From CBEULR01 sp965544035 (GTDB lineage Bacteria; Bacillota; Desulfotomaculia; Desulfotomaculales; Desulforudaceae), in contig CBEULR010000024.1 of the NCBI GenBank assembly GCA_965544035.1, forward strand, positions 1 through 18,698: 18,698 nucleotides of DNA, given 5' to 3'. The translations under genes and the position numbers were made by a program. Positions 1 to 7,858 of this stretch are shown here, one piece after another; within the stretch, counting starts at the first letter, position 1; every line of letters begins with the position of its first letter. The notes beneath the pieces are model-generated. The model saw only the letters and a program-made list of their open reading frames with translations. It was not told the DNA's origin and did no database searches.

Positions 1-37
1 ACTGGGACATCCCGGGAGAGTAGGTCGCTGCCGGAAT
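1..37 (+). rRNA. rrf: 5S ribosomal RNA, 3' end (partial)
   Basis: The first 37 bases read as the 3' part of a bacterial 5S rRNA: the stem segment around GGGACATCCCGGGAGAG followed by the conserved GTAGGTCGCTGCCGG end. The 5' two thirds lie outside the window. A strong Rho-independent terminator follows within 15 bases, as expected at the end of an rRNA operon. The exact 3' end (about 36-38) is an estimate. Confidence 0.9.
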
Positions 38-50
38 AATTTACACAAGG

Positions 51-88
51 ACCCCCTGGTTCAAGAATGAGCCAGGGGGTTTTTGTTT
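51..88 (+). terminator. Rho-independent terminator of the rRNA operon
   Basis: A 9-10 bp GC-rich stem (ACCCCCTGG at 51-59 with CCAGGGGGT at 72-80) encloses a loop of about 10 nt and is followed by a T-rich run (80-88). It sits directly after the 5S rRNA end. Confidence 0.93.
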
Positions 89-210
89 GGAAATGAGCGA
101 AAGTCCATTTTATTTGGCAAATTGGACGGCCGAACTACGGGAATCCCGAAAAATCGCAGGTTTTAACCCGGCCTGGGAAATCCTGACTCTAGGACATGTT
201 TATGGAATAG

Positions 211-219
211 TGGTATGAT
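211..219 (+). promoter_or_regulatory. Extended -10 promoter for the baeRF3 gene
   Basis: TGGTATGAT contains a TATGAT hexamer (214-219) preceded by the extended -10 TGn element. The region 17 nt upstream (AGGACA, 191-196) is only a weak -35, which is typical of extended -10 promoters. The gene starts at 257, leaving a 5' UTR of about 30 nt. Seen by eye only. Confidence 0.45.
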
Positions 220-256
220 AGAGAAACAACTGTTTTATATGAAGGGAGTGAATTGA

Positions 257-1405
257 ATGCGCTTTAGAATCATTAATAACTTTTCCAGTGAGATTCTGAA
301 GGAAACGGATCCCCCATTTATTTCACTATATCAACCGACACATCGACATAGGCCGGATAATAAACAGGATATCATACGGTATAAGAATCTGGTCAGGAGA
401 ATAGAGGATTCGCTTGAACAGAGTTATTCCAGGAGGGTGCGGGAGGAGATATTAAAACCTTTCAAAGTTTTAGCTCAGGATCAGTCGTTCTGGAACCACA
501 CCCTTGATGGATTGGCTGTGTTGGCAACAAGAAATCGTGGTGTAGTGCTAAAGCTTCATAGACCGGTAAAGGAATTAGCCGTTGTTGCGGACAGTTTTCA
601 TATCAAACCGTTGATTAGGGTATTTCAGTCCGCGGACCGGTATCAGCTCTTGGGGCTGAATCGGGGTGAGTTTACCCTCTATGAAGGAAACAGGTATGGA
701 TTTGAGGAGATTGAGCTGGACCCGGGAACACCGCGTACTGCTGAGGATGTGTTAGGAACGGATTATCCGGAGAAATATGTAACTTTTGGGTCTTACGCGG
801 GGCCGGTCGGGCGTGGCGCCTTTCACGGCCATGGTGGCAGAAAGGAGGAAATAGATAAGTACACGGAGCGCTTTTTTAGATATGTTGACCAATTCGTTTG
901 CGAAAACTATTCAAGGCCTTCCGGTTTGCCCCTGATCCTTGTATCTTTGCCTGAGCATTTTTCACTTTTTCAAAAGATCAGCCGCAATCCTCTTCTGATG
1001 AAGGACGGCCTCAAAGTCGCATTTAATGCTTTGACGGTTCAGGAGCTTAAAGACACTGTATGGGCGAAGATAGAATCCCTATATCTGGAACGGACGAAAA
1101 GGCTGGTCGAGGGTTTTGAAGCTGCAAGGGCTGAGTTCTTAGCTTCTGATGACGTGGTGCAAATTGTCAGAGCAGCTTGGGAGAATAGGGTGGCTACTGT
1201 TATGATTGAATCAGATCGAATAATTCCAGGAAAGATAGACTTACAAAACGGGAAGCTAATTGAAGGAAATCTGGATGATCCGGAATATGATGATGTCTTA
1301 GACGATATAGCCGAAATGGTTTATAACAGTAAAGGTGAAGTGGTTGTTCTTCCCAAGGAAAGAATGCCCACCACAACGGGGGCCGCAGCCATATTCAGAT
1401 ACTGA
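257..1405 (+). CDS. baeRF family 3 protein (bacterial archaeo-eukaryotic release factor-like)
   Basis: The 382-residue protein has the hallmarks of baeRF family 3: an N-terminal block with SLYQPTHR and the IRYKNL helix, a middle block FHIKPLIRVFQ followed by YQLLGLNRGEFTLYEG, and the characteristic glycine/histidine segment FHGHGGRKEE at about residues 192-201. The superfamily is related to archaeal and eukaryotic release factor aRF1/eRF1 and to Dom34/Pelota, and is predicted to act at ribosomes, for example in recycling, rescue or stress. No biochemical role is established for family 3. The length is normal for the family. The ATG at 257 follows a GAAGGGAG site. It lies alone between the rRNA operon terminator and its own terminator at 1430, so it is probably monocistronic. 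Family assignment is firm; function is inferred. Confidence 0.85.
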   Translation: MRFRIINNFSSEILKETDPPFISLYQPTHRHRPDNKQDIIRYKNLVRRIEDSLEQSYSRRVREEILKPFKVLAQDQSFWNHTLDGLAVLATRNRGVVLKLHRPVKELAVVADSFHIKPLIRVFQSADRYQLLGLNRGEFTLYEGNRYGFEEIELDPGTPRTAEDVLGTDYPEKYVTFGSYAGPVGRGAFHGHGGRKEEIDKYTERFFRYVDQFVCENYSRPSGLPLILVSLPEHFSLFQKISRNPLLMKDGLKVAFNALTVQELKDTVWAKIESLYLERTKRLVEGFEAARAEFLASDDVVQIVRAAWENRVATVMIESDRIIPGKIDLQNGKLIEGNLDDPEYDDVLDDIAEMVYNSKGEVVVLPKERMPTTTGAAAIFRY

Positions 1406-1429
1406 GTCGCTGATGGCAGTGTTATATTT

Positions 1430-1460
1430 GGGCTGTATATGTGTATACAGCCCTTAATTT
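1430..1460 (+). terminator. Rho-independent terminator after the baeRF3 gene
   Basis: A perfect 10 bp stem (GGGCTGTATA at 1430-1439 with TATACAGCCC at 1444-1453) has a 4-nt loop and is followed by TTAATTT. The T-tract is interrupted, so termination may be incomplete and some readthrough into the AbiV gene is possible. Confidence 0.7.
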
Positions 1461-1545
1461 CGTTAAGGTACCTGAGTTTGGAGTTTGATTTGGATTGGCC
1501 CAAGAGCCCAAAAGGATCTAGAATATAAGATGGAGGGGTGGCATC

Positions 1546-2220
1546 TTGTTTTTTGACGAACGTGAAATTATCAGAGGGATTAAGGTGTGCCGCGACAATG
1601 CGCGTGATTTGGCCTGTGAAGCAGAAATACTCTACGCGCACAACAAGCATGCTCGTTCTCTTGCTTTGGGTATCCTGGGTCTTGAAGAAGTGGGTAAACT
1701 CATTTATATCAACTGTCTGGCTTTTTCGCTTACCGAGAATACGCACCGAACAAGCTTTGGCTCAATTCGAAAACAGCATCACGCCAAGTTGTGGGCACTG
1801 CACTCATACCCTCTTTTGCTTACACAGTTCGCGGGGTTGGACGAGCGGTTAGTAGTCGATGAAAAGTGGAAAACCGAGCTTCACGGGATCGTCCAAGGAT
1901 TCCACAGACGTCTGCTGGCTCTGGAACCTTGGATTGCAAGCCCTGAAGAAATCGTCAATCTGCACCGTTGGAAACAGAAAGCCTTTTACGTGGACTTCGA
2001 CCAAAAGACAGGTTTTCTTTCACCGTCAGCAATCGACCAGGAGTTTGCGGGGCGGATCATCGAACTGCTTAAGCACGTGATTTATGGACTCGATTTTGTA
2101 CTCACAGATAATCTCGTGCGGTACCAAGAGGCCGTCAGCGCGATACGCAGAAACGTTACGCCTGAACAGTTTGCGAAGATCAGACAGCACATCAGCGACA
2201 CCATTGCGCAGCCGCGGTGA
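1546..2220 (+). CDS. AbiV-family HEPN abortive-infection protein
   Basis: The 224-residue protein carries the signature helix of AbiV proteins, ARSLALGILGLEEVGK (about residues 35-50), and a following HxxK-type segment (RKQHHAK, about 74-80). AbiV belongs to the HEPN superfamily, whose members are often toxins or RNases. In Lactococcus, AbiV blocks phage late translation, so a phage-defence role is inferred here. The start is the TTG at 1546, chosen because GGAGGGG lies 6-9 bases upstream. An ATG at 1538 belongs to another frame with no family similarity. There is no partner or antitoxin gene next to it: the baeRF3 gene lies upstream and a convergent minus-strand gene ends 27 bases downstream. 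Confidence 0.82.
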   Translation: MFFDEREIIRGIKVCRDNARDLACEAEILYAHNKHARSLALGILGLEEVGKLIYINCLAFSLTENTHRTSFGSIRKQHHAKLWALHSYPLLLTQFAGLDERLVVDEKWKTELHGIVQGFHRRLLALEPWIASPEEIVNLHRWKQKAFYVDFDQKTGFLSPSAIDQEFAGRIIELLKHVIYGLDFVLTDNLVRYQEAVSAIRRNVTPEQFAKIRQHISDTIAQPR

Positions 2221-2247
2221 GCGTACAATTTGGCCTATTCTTTTGTA

Positions 2248-3180
2248 CTAATTCAGGTTTGTCGCACCCTGGACCGATTCCCCTGTTATGAAGCCCAATA
2301 CGCTGCACTTGTTCATCTGGGATAACATCGTATTCAGGACCTCGGGGGGCATGGTTACAGCCTGGGCAAATAGTTCGCCGGACTCCCTGATGTCGGTGAT
2401 ATTGATTTCATTGACCACTTCGGCAAATCCTTCGGGCACGTTTTCCCACGAGAGCCGGGCGAGAACACGTTCCGTCATCTGTCCGGGATCGACATTCCCT
2501 ACGGTAGAAACCAGGGAAAGGTTATGCCGGCGGCGATGCAGGTAGCAAAGATGGAAACCGGTAACTGCGGCTGATAAGAAGAGGTTTTCCATCCTGTCCT
2601 TTAACGCCGGAGATAAACCGCCGAGTGCGGTGTGCTTCCCGATGATATCCTGGTTTACACTTTTTCCTATCACCTGAAAGTAGTCCCAAACCTTCGGATC
2701 GGTGTACTGCAGGATCCATTCTCTGAATGTGGCGTCTCTCAGTCTCAAATTCCAGAAGTCTTGCCACGCCTGAATCTGAGCCTGATTCCAGTTATCAGGA
2801 TGATTCGGCACGAGGTAGCGGTACAGCCTGTCGCTGACCATTAGAATGCGGTGTTCAGGCGCAAGTATCTTTGGTACCACCGACCGAAGCTCGTCCTCAA
2901 AATCTTTTTCCGGATGTGCCCACACGGCCCCCAGTATTTTCGCTTTTGTCTCCACTTGGTGTATATTGTAGACCGCATCGGGGGGATGTCCCAAAATGCT
3001 CAGGATCTCCAGAACCACGTCCTCGCAGTGATGCTCTTCCGGGGCATGCATTTCCACGGTAATCGCTTCTGCTACGGATGCGATGCTGACGTTGATAACA
3101 GAACCCTTGTGTGATACTTGGGTCTTGGCCGACCCGCTGTCACGAGCGGACAGTAGAGCCTCTTTCAGCTGTGCTTTCAT
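2248..3180 (-). CDS. Hypothetical protein, 310 residues, downstream of a HAD phosphatase
   Basis: I do not recognise this protein. It is soluble-looking, with no signal peptide or hydrophobic segment long enough to span a membrane. It is rich in Trp, His and Leu in the middle (two nearby WNxAQIQAWQDFWN-like and FREWILQY segments, about residues 130-160) and has an LHRRRHN basic patch (about 215-221). I chose the ATG at 3180, with GGAAGG 7 bases upstream. The in-frame ATG at 3195 would add five residues but has no better site. It starts 24 bases after the HAD gene stop on the same strand, so the two are probably co-transcribed. The function is unknown. Codon use and composition resemble its neighbours. 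Confidence 0.75.
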   Translation of the reverse strand: MKAQLKEALLSARDSGSAKTQVSHKGSVINVSIASVAEAITVEMHAPEEHHCEDVVLEILSILGHPPDAVYNIHQVETKAKILGAVWAHPEKDFEDELRSVVPKILAPEHRILMVSDRLYRYLVPNHPDNWNQAQIQAWQDFWNLRLRDATFREWILQYTDPKVWDYFQVIGKSVNQDIIGKHTALGGLSPALKDRMENLFLSAAVTGFHLCYLHRRRHNLSLVSTVGNVDPGQMTERVLARLSWENVPEGFAEVVNEINITDIRESGELFAQAVTMPPEVLNTMLSQMNKCSVLGFITGESVQGATNLN

Positions 3181-3204
3181 TACATTTCCTTCCATTCAAT
3201 CTAT

Positions 3205-3939
3205 TCAGCTTCTCTGCAAGAACTGAAGCAGGTCCTCAAGTTTTCCGCGGTGATGAGCGTTTGTCGGGTCACCATTGTTTTCGATCAGGCAGTCCTCCAC
3301 GAGAAAGGTGGACATGCCCAATTGTGCGGCAACCATATCTTTAGCCAAGTCGTTGCCCACCATGAGACAGTCCTTCGGAGCAGCTCCTATACGGTGCAGA
3401 ATCTCTTCATAGTACTGCAGCTTCGGCTTGCAAAAGTGCATACTTTCATAATCGGTAATAAACGCAAAGGTAAGATCATCGATCCCGGCCCAGCGCATGC
3501 GCTCCCGAATGGCTACATTCGGGAATATTGGGTTGGTGGCCAGCACCAAATCACAACCCCGCGCAATGGCGGCATTCAAGACCTGCCTGGCTAAGGGCGT
3601 CGGCTTGGTGAACCTGCGCAGGTCCGGGAAATCATTTTCGTAGAAGTGTTCAAACTCCCGCATCATGCGGTCGGGTTTAACTCCGAGTTTACCAAAAAAA
3701 GACTCTATGAATACATCTTCGTTTGTCTTTGTAGGGTCGGTGTTTTCAATCATGGCACCGGTTGCAGCCAGGAGCACCTGTACAAAGTGCTTGGGATCAA
3801 TCGATGAGGCAAAACGAAGTGAAAGCCGGCCGAGATACGCCTGCAGAAAACGGTTCATTTCCATCGGCAGGAGAGTACCGTCCAGATCACAGAGTACGAC
3901 CTTGAAGTTGTTCACTCCCTTATAAGGTGCCGTTTCCAT
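3205..3939 (-). CDS. HAD-superfamily hydrolase (phosphatase)
   Basis: The 244-residue protein has all HAD motifs: motif I DLDGT with the nucleophile D18 and general acid/base D20, motif II in LVLATN, the motif-III lysine in KPKLQYYE, and motif IV GNDLAKD. The insert between motifs I and II is helical, as in the phosphoglycolate phosphatase/YjjG-like (C1-cap) group. It should hydrolyse a small phosphorylated metabolite in the cytoplasm; the substrate cannot be read from the sequence. The ribosome binding site at the ATG (3939) is weak (AGAG). It is the first gene of a minus-strand pair and is divergent from the small membrane protein at 4070. Confidence 0.88.
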   Translation of the reverse strand: METAPYKGVNNFKVVLCDLDGTLLPMEMNRFLQAYLGRLSLRFASSIDPKHFVQVLLAATGAMIENTDPTKTNEDVFIESFFGKLGVKPDRMMREFEHFYENDFPDLRRFTKPTPLARQVLNAAIARGCDLVLATNPIFPNVAIRERMRWAGIDDLTFAFITDYESMHFCKPKLQYYEEILHRIGAAPKDCLMVGNDLAKDMVAAQLGMSTFLVEDCLIENNGDPTNAHHRGKLEDLLQFLQRS

Positions 3940-4069
3940 ATTACAATACTCTATTCGTTGCCGGGAACGTTTGTCCTGCCATACGATCGATCAATCGAGG
4001 CTTGAATGGAAGCGCGGTGATTTGGACAGTCTACTCATAGTATTAATTCTCTACAGGGGAGGTATCACA

Positions 4070-4240
4070 ATGGATCGTGTGACCACCAGTTGGATCATTT
4101 TAGGTATCGGAGTAATTGTAGCTCTGCTTGGCTGGCTTGTAGTCGGAGGAACACTCGGTACCGGCATTCTGGGGTTCGGGCTGGCCTGGATCGTACTGGG
4201 CATTTTGGATATGCTGCGGCCCAACCTTAAGACTGAGTAG
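4070..4240 (+). CDS. Small membrane protein, 56 residues, two transmembrane helices
   Basis: The start at 4070 is set by a near-perfect AGGGGAGG site 7 bases upstream; a longer reading from 3971 has no site and adds an unrelated 33 residues. The protein is almost entirely hydrophobic. Helix 1 is about residues 7-26 (SWIILGIGVIVALLGWLVV), a Gly/Thr turn GGTLGTG follows, and helix 2 is about residues 32-49, with a short charged tail ending KTE. The Gly-rich hairpin is typical of small stress or envelope proteins, but I cannot name a family. A terminator follows 30 bases after the stop, so it is monocistronic. Confidence 0.75.
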   Translation: MDRVTTSWIILGIGVIVALLGWLVVGGTLGTGILGFGLAWIVLGILDMLRPNLKTE

Positions 4241-4270
4241 CGCTGCGCAAGACCTTCAAACCAGGGGAAG

Positions 4271-4291
4271 AAACCGCATACGCGGTTTTTT
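4271..4291 (+). terminator. Rho-independent terminator after the small membrane protein
   Basis: A 7 bp stem AAACCGC (4271-4277) / GCGGTTT (4282-4288) with an ATAC loop is followed by more Ts and, a little further on, a second T run. It separates the small gene from addB. Confidence 0.8.
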
Positions 4292-4385
4292 CCATTTTTG
4301 TGTGCGTCCGGCACATCAGGCAGGAGCGACCACACGAAAACGAGAATACTATCGCCATATTACCGCATTGCGGGGGAAGCTCTGA

Positions 4386-7300
4386 ATGAGTCTAAGGTTC
4401 ATCATCGGAAGAGCCGGCTCGGGGAAGACCCGCACTTGTTTGGAGGAGATTGCGACTGCGCTCCGACAGTCTTCGACCGGCAAAGCGTTGATCTTCCTGG
4501 TTCCTGAACAGGCCACGTTTCAAACCGAATCGGCTCTCTGTTCGATGCCGGGGATCGAGGGTGTGCTCCGCGCCCACGTGTTAAGTTTCAGGCGTCTTGC
4601 CCACCATGTGCTCAATGAGGTCGGGGGAGAAGCCAATCCGCGGATCGGCGATCTCGGCAAGCGGATGCTGCTGGGACGTTTCCTGGATGCCCGTCGAACC
4701 GAACTGCAGGCATTTAAGCGCATTCGTGCCGTACCCGGCTTTTTGGACCGTGTGGCTGCGACCATATCGGAATTCAAGACGTATTTGGTAACGCCGAGGA
4801 TGCTGCAAGATGCGGCATTGCGTATTGAGCAGTCCGGAGAGCACCGGTTGGCAGAAAAGGTGTCCGACCTGGCATTACTGTACTCTGCTCTGGAAGATTA
4901 CCTGGCTGATCACTACACCGACCCGGACGACTATTTAGAGTTGCTTGCCGAAAAGATTCCGTGTTCATCGCTGGTTAAGGACTGTGAGATATGGGTCGAT
5001 GGTTTCAGCGGGTTCACTCCACAGGAATACAAAGTGCTGGAGGCGCTTTTGTTTCACGCACGACGGGTGAATGTGGCGTTGTGCCTCGACTCAACGGAAG
5101 AGCCGGGTGCTTCGACCATTGTCGATGTGTTCCACGTAACACGTGTAACCTACAATAAACTGCTGCAGATGGCCTCACGGAACGGCGTGGGCGTGGAACC
5201 ACAGTTGGAAATGGCTGCCGAGCCGCCACCGCGTTTTGCTTCGGCGCCTGCTCTTGCTCACGTGGAAAGCAGCTTCTGCAGATACTCTGATGAACCGTTT
5301 CCCAATGATCCGACCGGGATTACGGTTGTCGCCGCCGCTGATCGGCAAGCCGAGATCGAAGCGGTAGCGCGCGAGATTATCCATCTATGCCGTGAGCGCG
5401 GTTACCGTTTTCGTGACATCAGCATTGTAACGCGTCAGCTGGAGCTGTACCGGGATTTTATCGCCGAAGTGTTTTCTGACTTCGCTATTCCCTTTTTTGT
5501 TGACAGCAAGCGTTCAGTGATGCATCATCCGGTGGTAGAGCTCATACGGTCGGCGCTGGATACCGTGATCAGCGAGTGGGCGTATGATCCTGTTTTTCGC
5601 TATCTCAAAACCGATCTGGTACCGGTTGATCGCGAATCAGTTGATCTGCTGGAAAACTATGTGCTGGAATTCGGGATTAGCGGTTCGCGTTGGACCGATG
5701 ATCGCGAGTGGGCTTTCCGCCCAAAACGTCTGGATGATATGACTACGGAGCCCACGGCAGCGGAACGCGCTAACCTGGAACGGATAAACTCCATCCGACG
5801 AAGAGCCGTCGGAGAACTCGCCTCATTTGAAAAAGCCATCCGAGATGCGATCGATGTGGCGGCAGCAACCCGTTGCCTGGTGGAACTGTTAATCCGGTTG
5901 GATGTTCCGGGAAAGCTTGACGCCTGGAGCGAGCAGGCCCGTGAAGAAGGTAACCCTGATCTGGCGCGGGAGTATGCACAGTTGTGGAACGGCTTGATGT
6001 CGCTTTTTGATGAACTGGTCGAATCACTCGGATCGGAAACCCTCACTCTGCCCGAATACGCTCGGGTACTTGAAGCTGGTCTGGACGGGCTGCGTTTGGC
6101 TTTAATCCCGCCGGCTCTAGACCAGGTTCTGGTCTCTTCATTGGAACGTTCCAGGAATCCGAATGTGCGGGCGGCATTTGTGATCGGTGCGAATGACGGG
6201 GTATTCCCCGCCCTCCGAAGGGATGCGGGACTGCTCAGTGATCAGGAGCGGGAGCGGCTGGCGGCCGGCGGATTGGAGTTGGCGCCGGGTGTGCGGCAGC
6301 GCCATCTGGAGGAACAGTTTCTAGTTTATATCGGCCTTACAAGACCGTCCGAATATCTGTGGGTTAGTTATGCGCTTGCGGATGAAGACGGCAGCGCGCT
6401 GAATCCATCGGTCATAGTGGAAAGGCTCAAGTCTTTATTCCCGCATCTCCAAGAGAGGATGTTCGGTGCAGATCCGGGGCATCTTCCTGGAGATGAGCTC
6501 CATTACGTCGCCCACCCGGAAACGGTTGTCTCCTACCTGGCGACAAGCCTGCGGCGATTTGTGGGCGGGGAGGAGATCGATCCAATATGGTGGGATGTAT
6601 ACAACCATATACTCACTACTCCGGGTGCCGCCTCCGGTGCCCGATCCGCGCTCAAGAGCCTGTTTTTCCAAAACGCTGATGCGGCGCTGAGTTCCGAGCT
6701 GACGCTGAGCATTTATGGCAACCCGGTACACACCAGCGTATCGAGAATAGAGCTCATCAATGCCTGCCCATTTGCGCACTTCTGCAAGTACGGGCTGCGC
6801 CTGCAGGAACGCCGCGTGTACGAGGTGGGGCCGCCGGATATAGGCGAATTTATTCATGCGGCGCTCAAAGTCTTCGTCGATCGGGTTACTTCCGAGGCGG
6901 GAGATTGGACGAAGCTGGACGACGGTGAGTGTGTCCGGATGGCGGACGAGGTCGTGCGTGAATTAACTCCTGCGCTGCAAAACGAGATACTGCTTAGTAC
7001 GGGCCGACACCGCCACTTGGCGAGCAAGGTTCAAAAAACGGTGGCGAGGGCGGCTCTCGTGATGACCGAACACGCACGCCGGGGAAGCTTCCGTCCCCAC
7101 AGCATGGAAGTACCGTTCGGGCCCGAAGAACGCTTGATACCTCCGCCATTTACCGTAAAGGGCCGGGAAATACAGCTCGTCGGGCGGATCGACCGGGTGG
7201 ATATGGTAGAAAGGGGAGGAAAACACTACCTTCGCGTTATTGATTACAAGTCAGGCCGGGCAGAGCTGGACTTGTCGTCGATGTTTCACGGCCTTCAGAT

Positions 7301-7856
7301 ACAGCTTCCGGTCTACCTGGATGTGGCTTTGACCTGCGCCCCTCAATTGATCGGTGCCGAGGCCGAACCGGCCGGCATGCTCTACTTCAGGGTTCGCAAC
7401 CCGTTTGTGCGGGCCGAGGCGCCTCTAGGTCGATCGGATGTTGAAGAAAGACTAATGGAAAGTCTGAAGATGACCGGGCTCGTGGTCGCCGATCAGGATG
7501 TTATTCAATTGATGGACCGTGATATTGGTCCCGGGAAGAAATCCTCCGTCATCCCGGTCTCGGTTACGAAAAAAGGCACGTTTTCTACGTTCTCCTGCGT
7601 TTTCACATCAGAGCAGATCGATGTTCTTCGGGGTCATCTGCGCCGGCTGATCAGAAGGGCAGGGCAGATGATCGTGAACGGTACTGTTGACATTCTTCCC
7701 TCGGTGTTGGGCAACTATCATGCCTGCCGCTACTGCGCGTTTCGCCCGGTATGCCAGTTTGATCCATTGGTTGCCGGTAATCAGCTAAAGTATTTGACGA
7801 AGTATGCGCGCGACGACGTCTGGAAGCGGATTGTATCCGGAAAGGAGGACGGCTGA
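4386..7856 (+). CDS. addB: AddB: helicase-nuclease subunit with 4Fe-4S cluster (addAB)
   Basis: AddB pairs with AddA to unwind and degrade DNA at double-strand breaks until a Chi site is met, producing the 3' tail used by RecA. The 1156 residues match the usual AddB length. An N-terminal Walker A GRAGSGKT (residues 8-15) lies in a helicase fold that is degenerate in this family. The C-terminal RecB-like nuclease domain carries the VIDYKSG motif and the following QIQLPVYL. The four iron-sulfur cysteines are intact: C794, C1114, C1117 and C1123, the last three in CRYCAFRPVC. The ATG at 4386 has GGGGGAAG 7-8 bases upstream. The stop lies 2 bases before the addA start, so the two are translationally coupled. 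The assignment is secure. Confidence 0.97.
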   Translation: MSLRFIIGRAGSGKTRTCLEEIATALRQSSTGKALIFLVPEQATFQTESALCSMPGIEGVLRAHVLSFRRLAHHVLNEVGGEANPRIGDLGKRMLLGRFLDARRTELQAFKRIRAVPGFLDRVAATISEFKTYLVTPRMLQDAALRIEQSGEHRLAEKVSDLALLYSALEDYLADHYTDPDDYLELLAEKIPCSSLVKDCEIWVDGFSGFTPQEYKVLEALLFHARRVNVALCLDSTEEPGASTIVDVFHVTRVTYNKLLQMASRNGVGVEPQLEMAAEPPPRFASAPALAHVESSFCRYSDEPFPNDPTGITVVAAADRQAEIEAVAREIIHLCRERGYRFRDISIVTRQLELYRDFIAEVFSDFAIPFFVDSKRSVMHHPVVELIRSALDTVISEWAYDPVFRYLKTDLVPVDRESVDLLENYVLEFGISGSRWTDDREWAFRPKRLDDMTTEPTAAERANLERINSIRRRAVGELASFEKAIRDAIDVAAATRCLVELLIRLDVPGKLDAWSEQAREEGNPDLAREYAQLWNGLMSLFDELVESLGSETLTLPEYARVLEAGLDGLRLALIPPALDQVLVSSLERSRNPNVRAAFVIGANDGVFPALRRDAGLLSDQERERLAAGGLELAPGVRQRHLEEQFLVYIGLTRPSEYLWVSYALADEDGSALNPSVIVERLKSLFPHLQERMFGADPGHLPGDELHYVAHPETVVSYLATSLRRFVGGEEIDPIWWDVYNHILTTPGAASGARSALKSLFFQNADAALSSELTLSIYGNPVHTSVSRIELINACPFAHFCKYGLRLQERRVYEVGPPDIGEFIHAALKVFVDRVTSEAGDWTKLDDGECVRMADEVVRELTPALQNEILLSTGRHRHLASKVQKTVARAALVMTEHARRGSFRPHSMEVPFGPEERLIPPPFTVKGREIQLVGRIDRVDMVERGGKHYLRVIDYKSGRAELDLSSMFHGLQIQLPVYLDVALTCAPQLIGAEAEPAGMLYFRVRNPFVRAEAPLGRSDVEERLMESLKMTGLVVADQDVIQLMDRDIGPGKKSSVIPVSVTKKGTFSTFSCVFTSEQIDVLRGHLRRLIRRAGQMIVNGTVDILPSVLGNYHACRYCAFRPVCQFDPLVAGNQLKYLTKYARDDVWKRIVSGKEDG

Positions 7857-7858
7857 AG

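Noticed and set aside
1321..1746. 141-residue minus-strand frame.
   Set aside because: It overlaps the baeRF3 end, its terminator and the AbiV start, and has no motif or ribosome binding site; it is a shadow of plus-strand genes.
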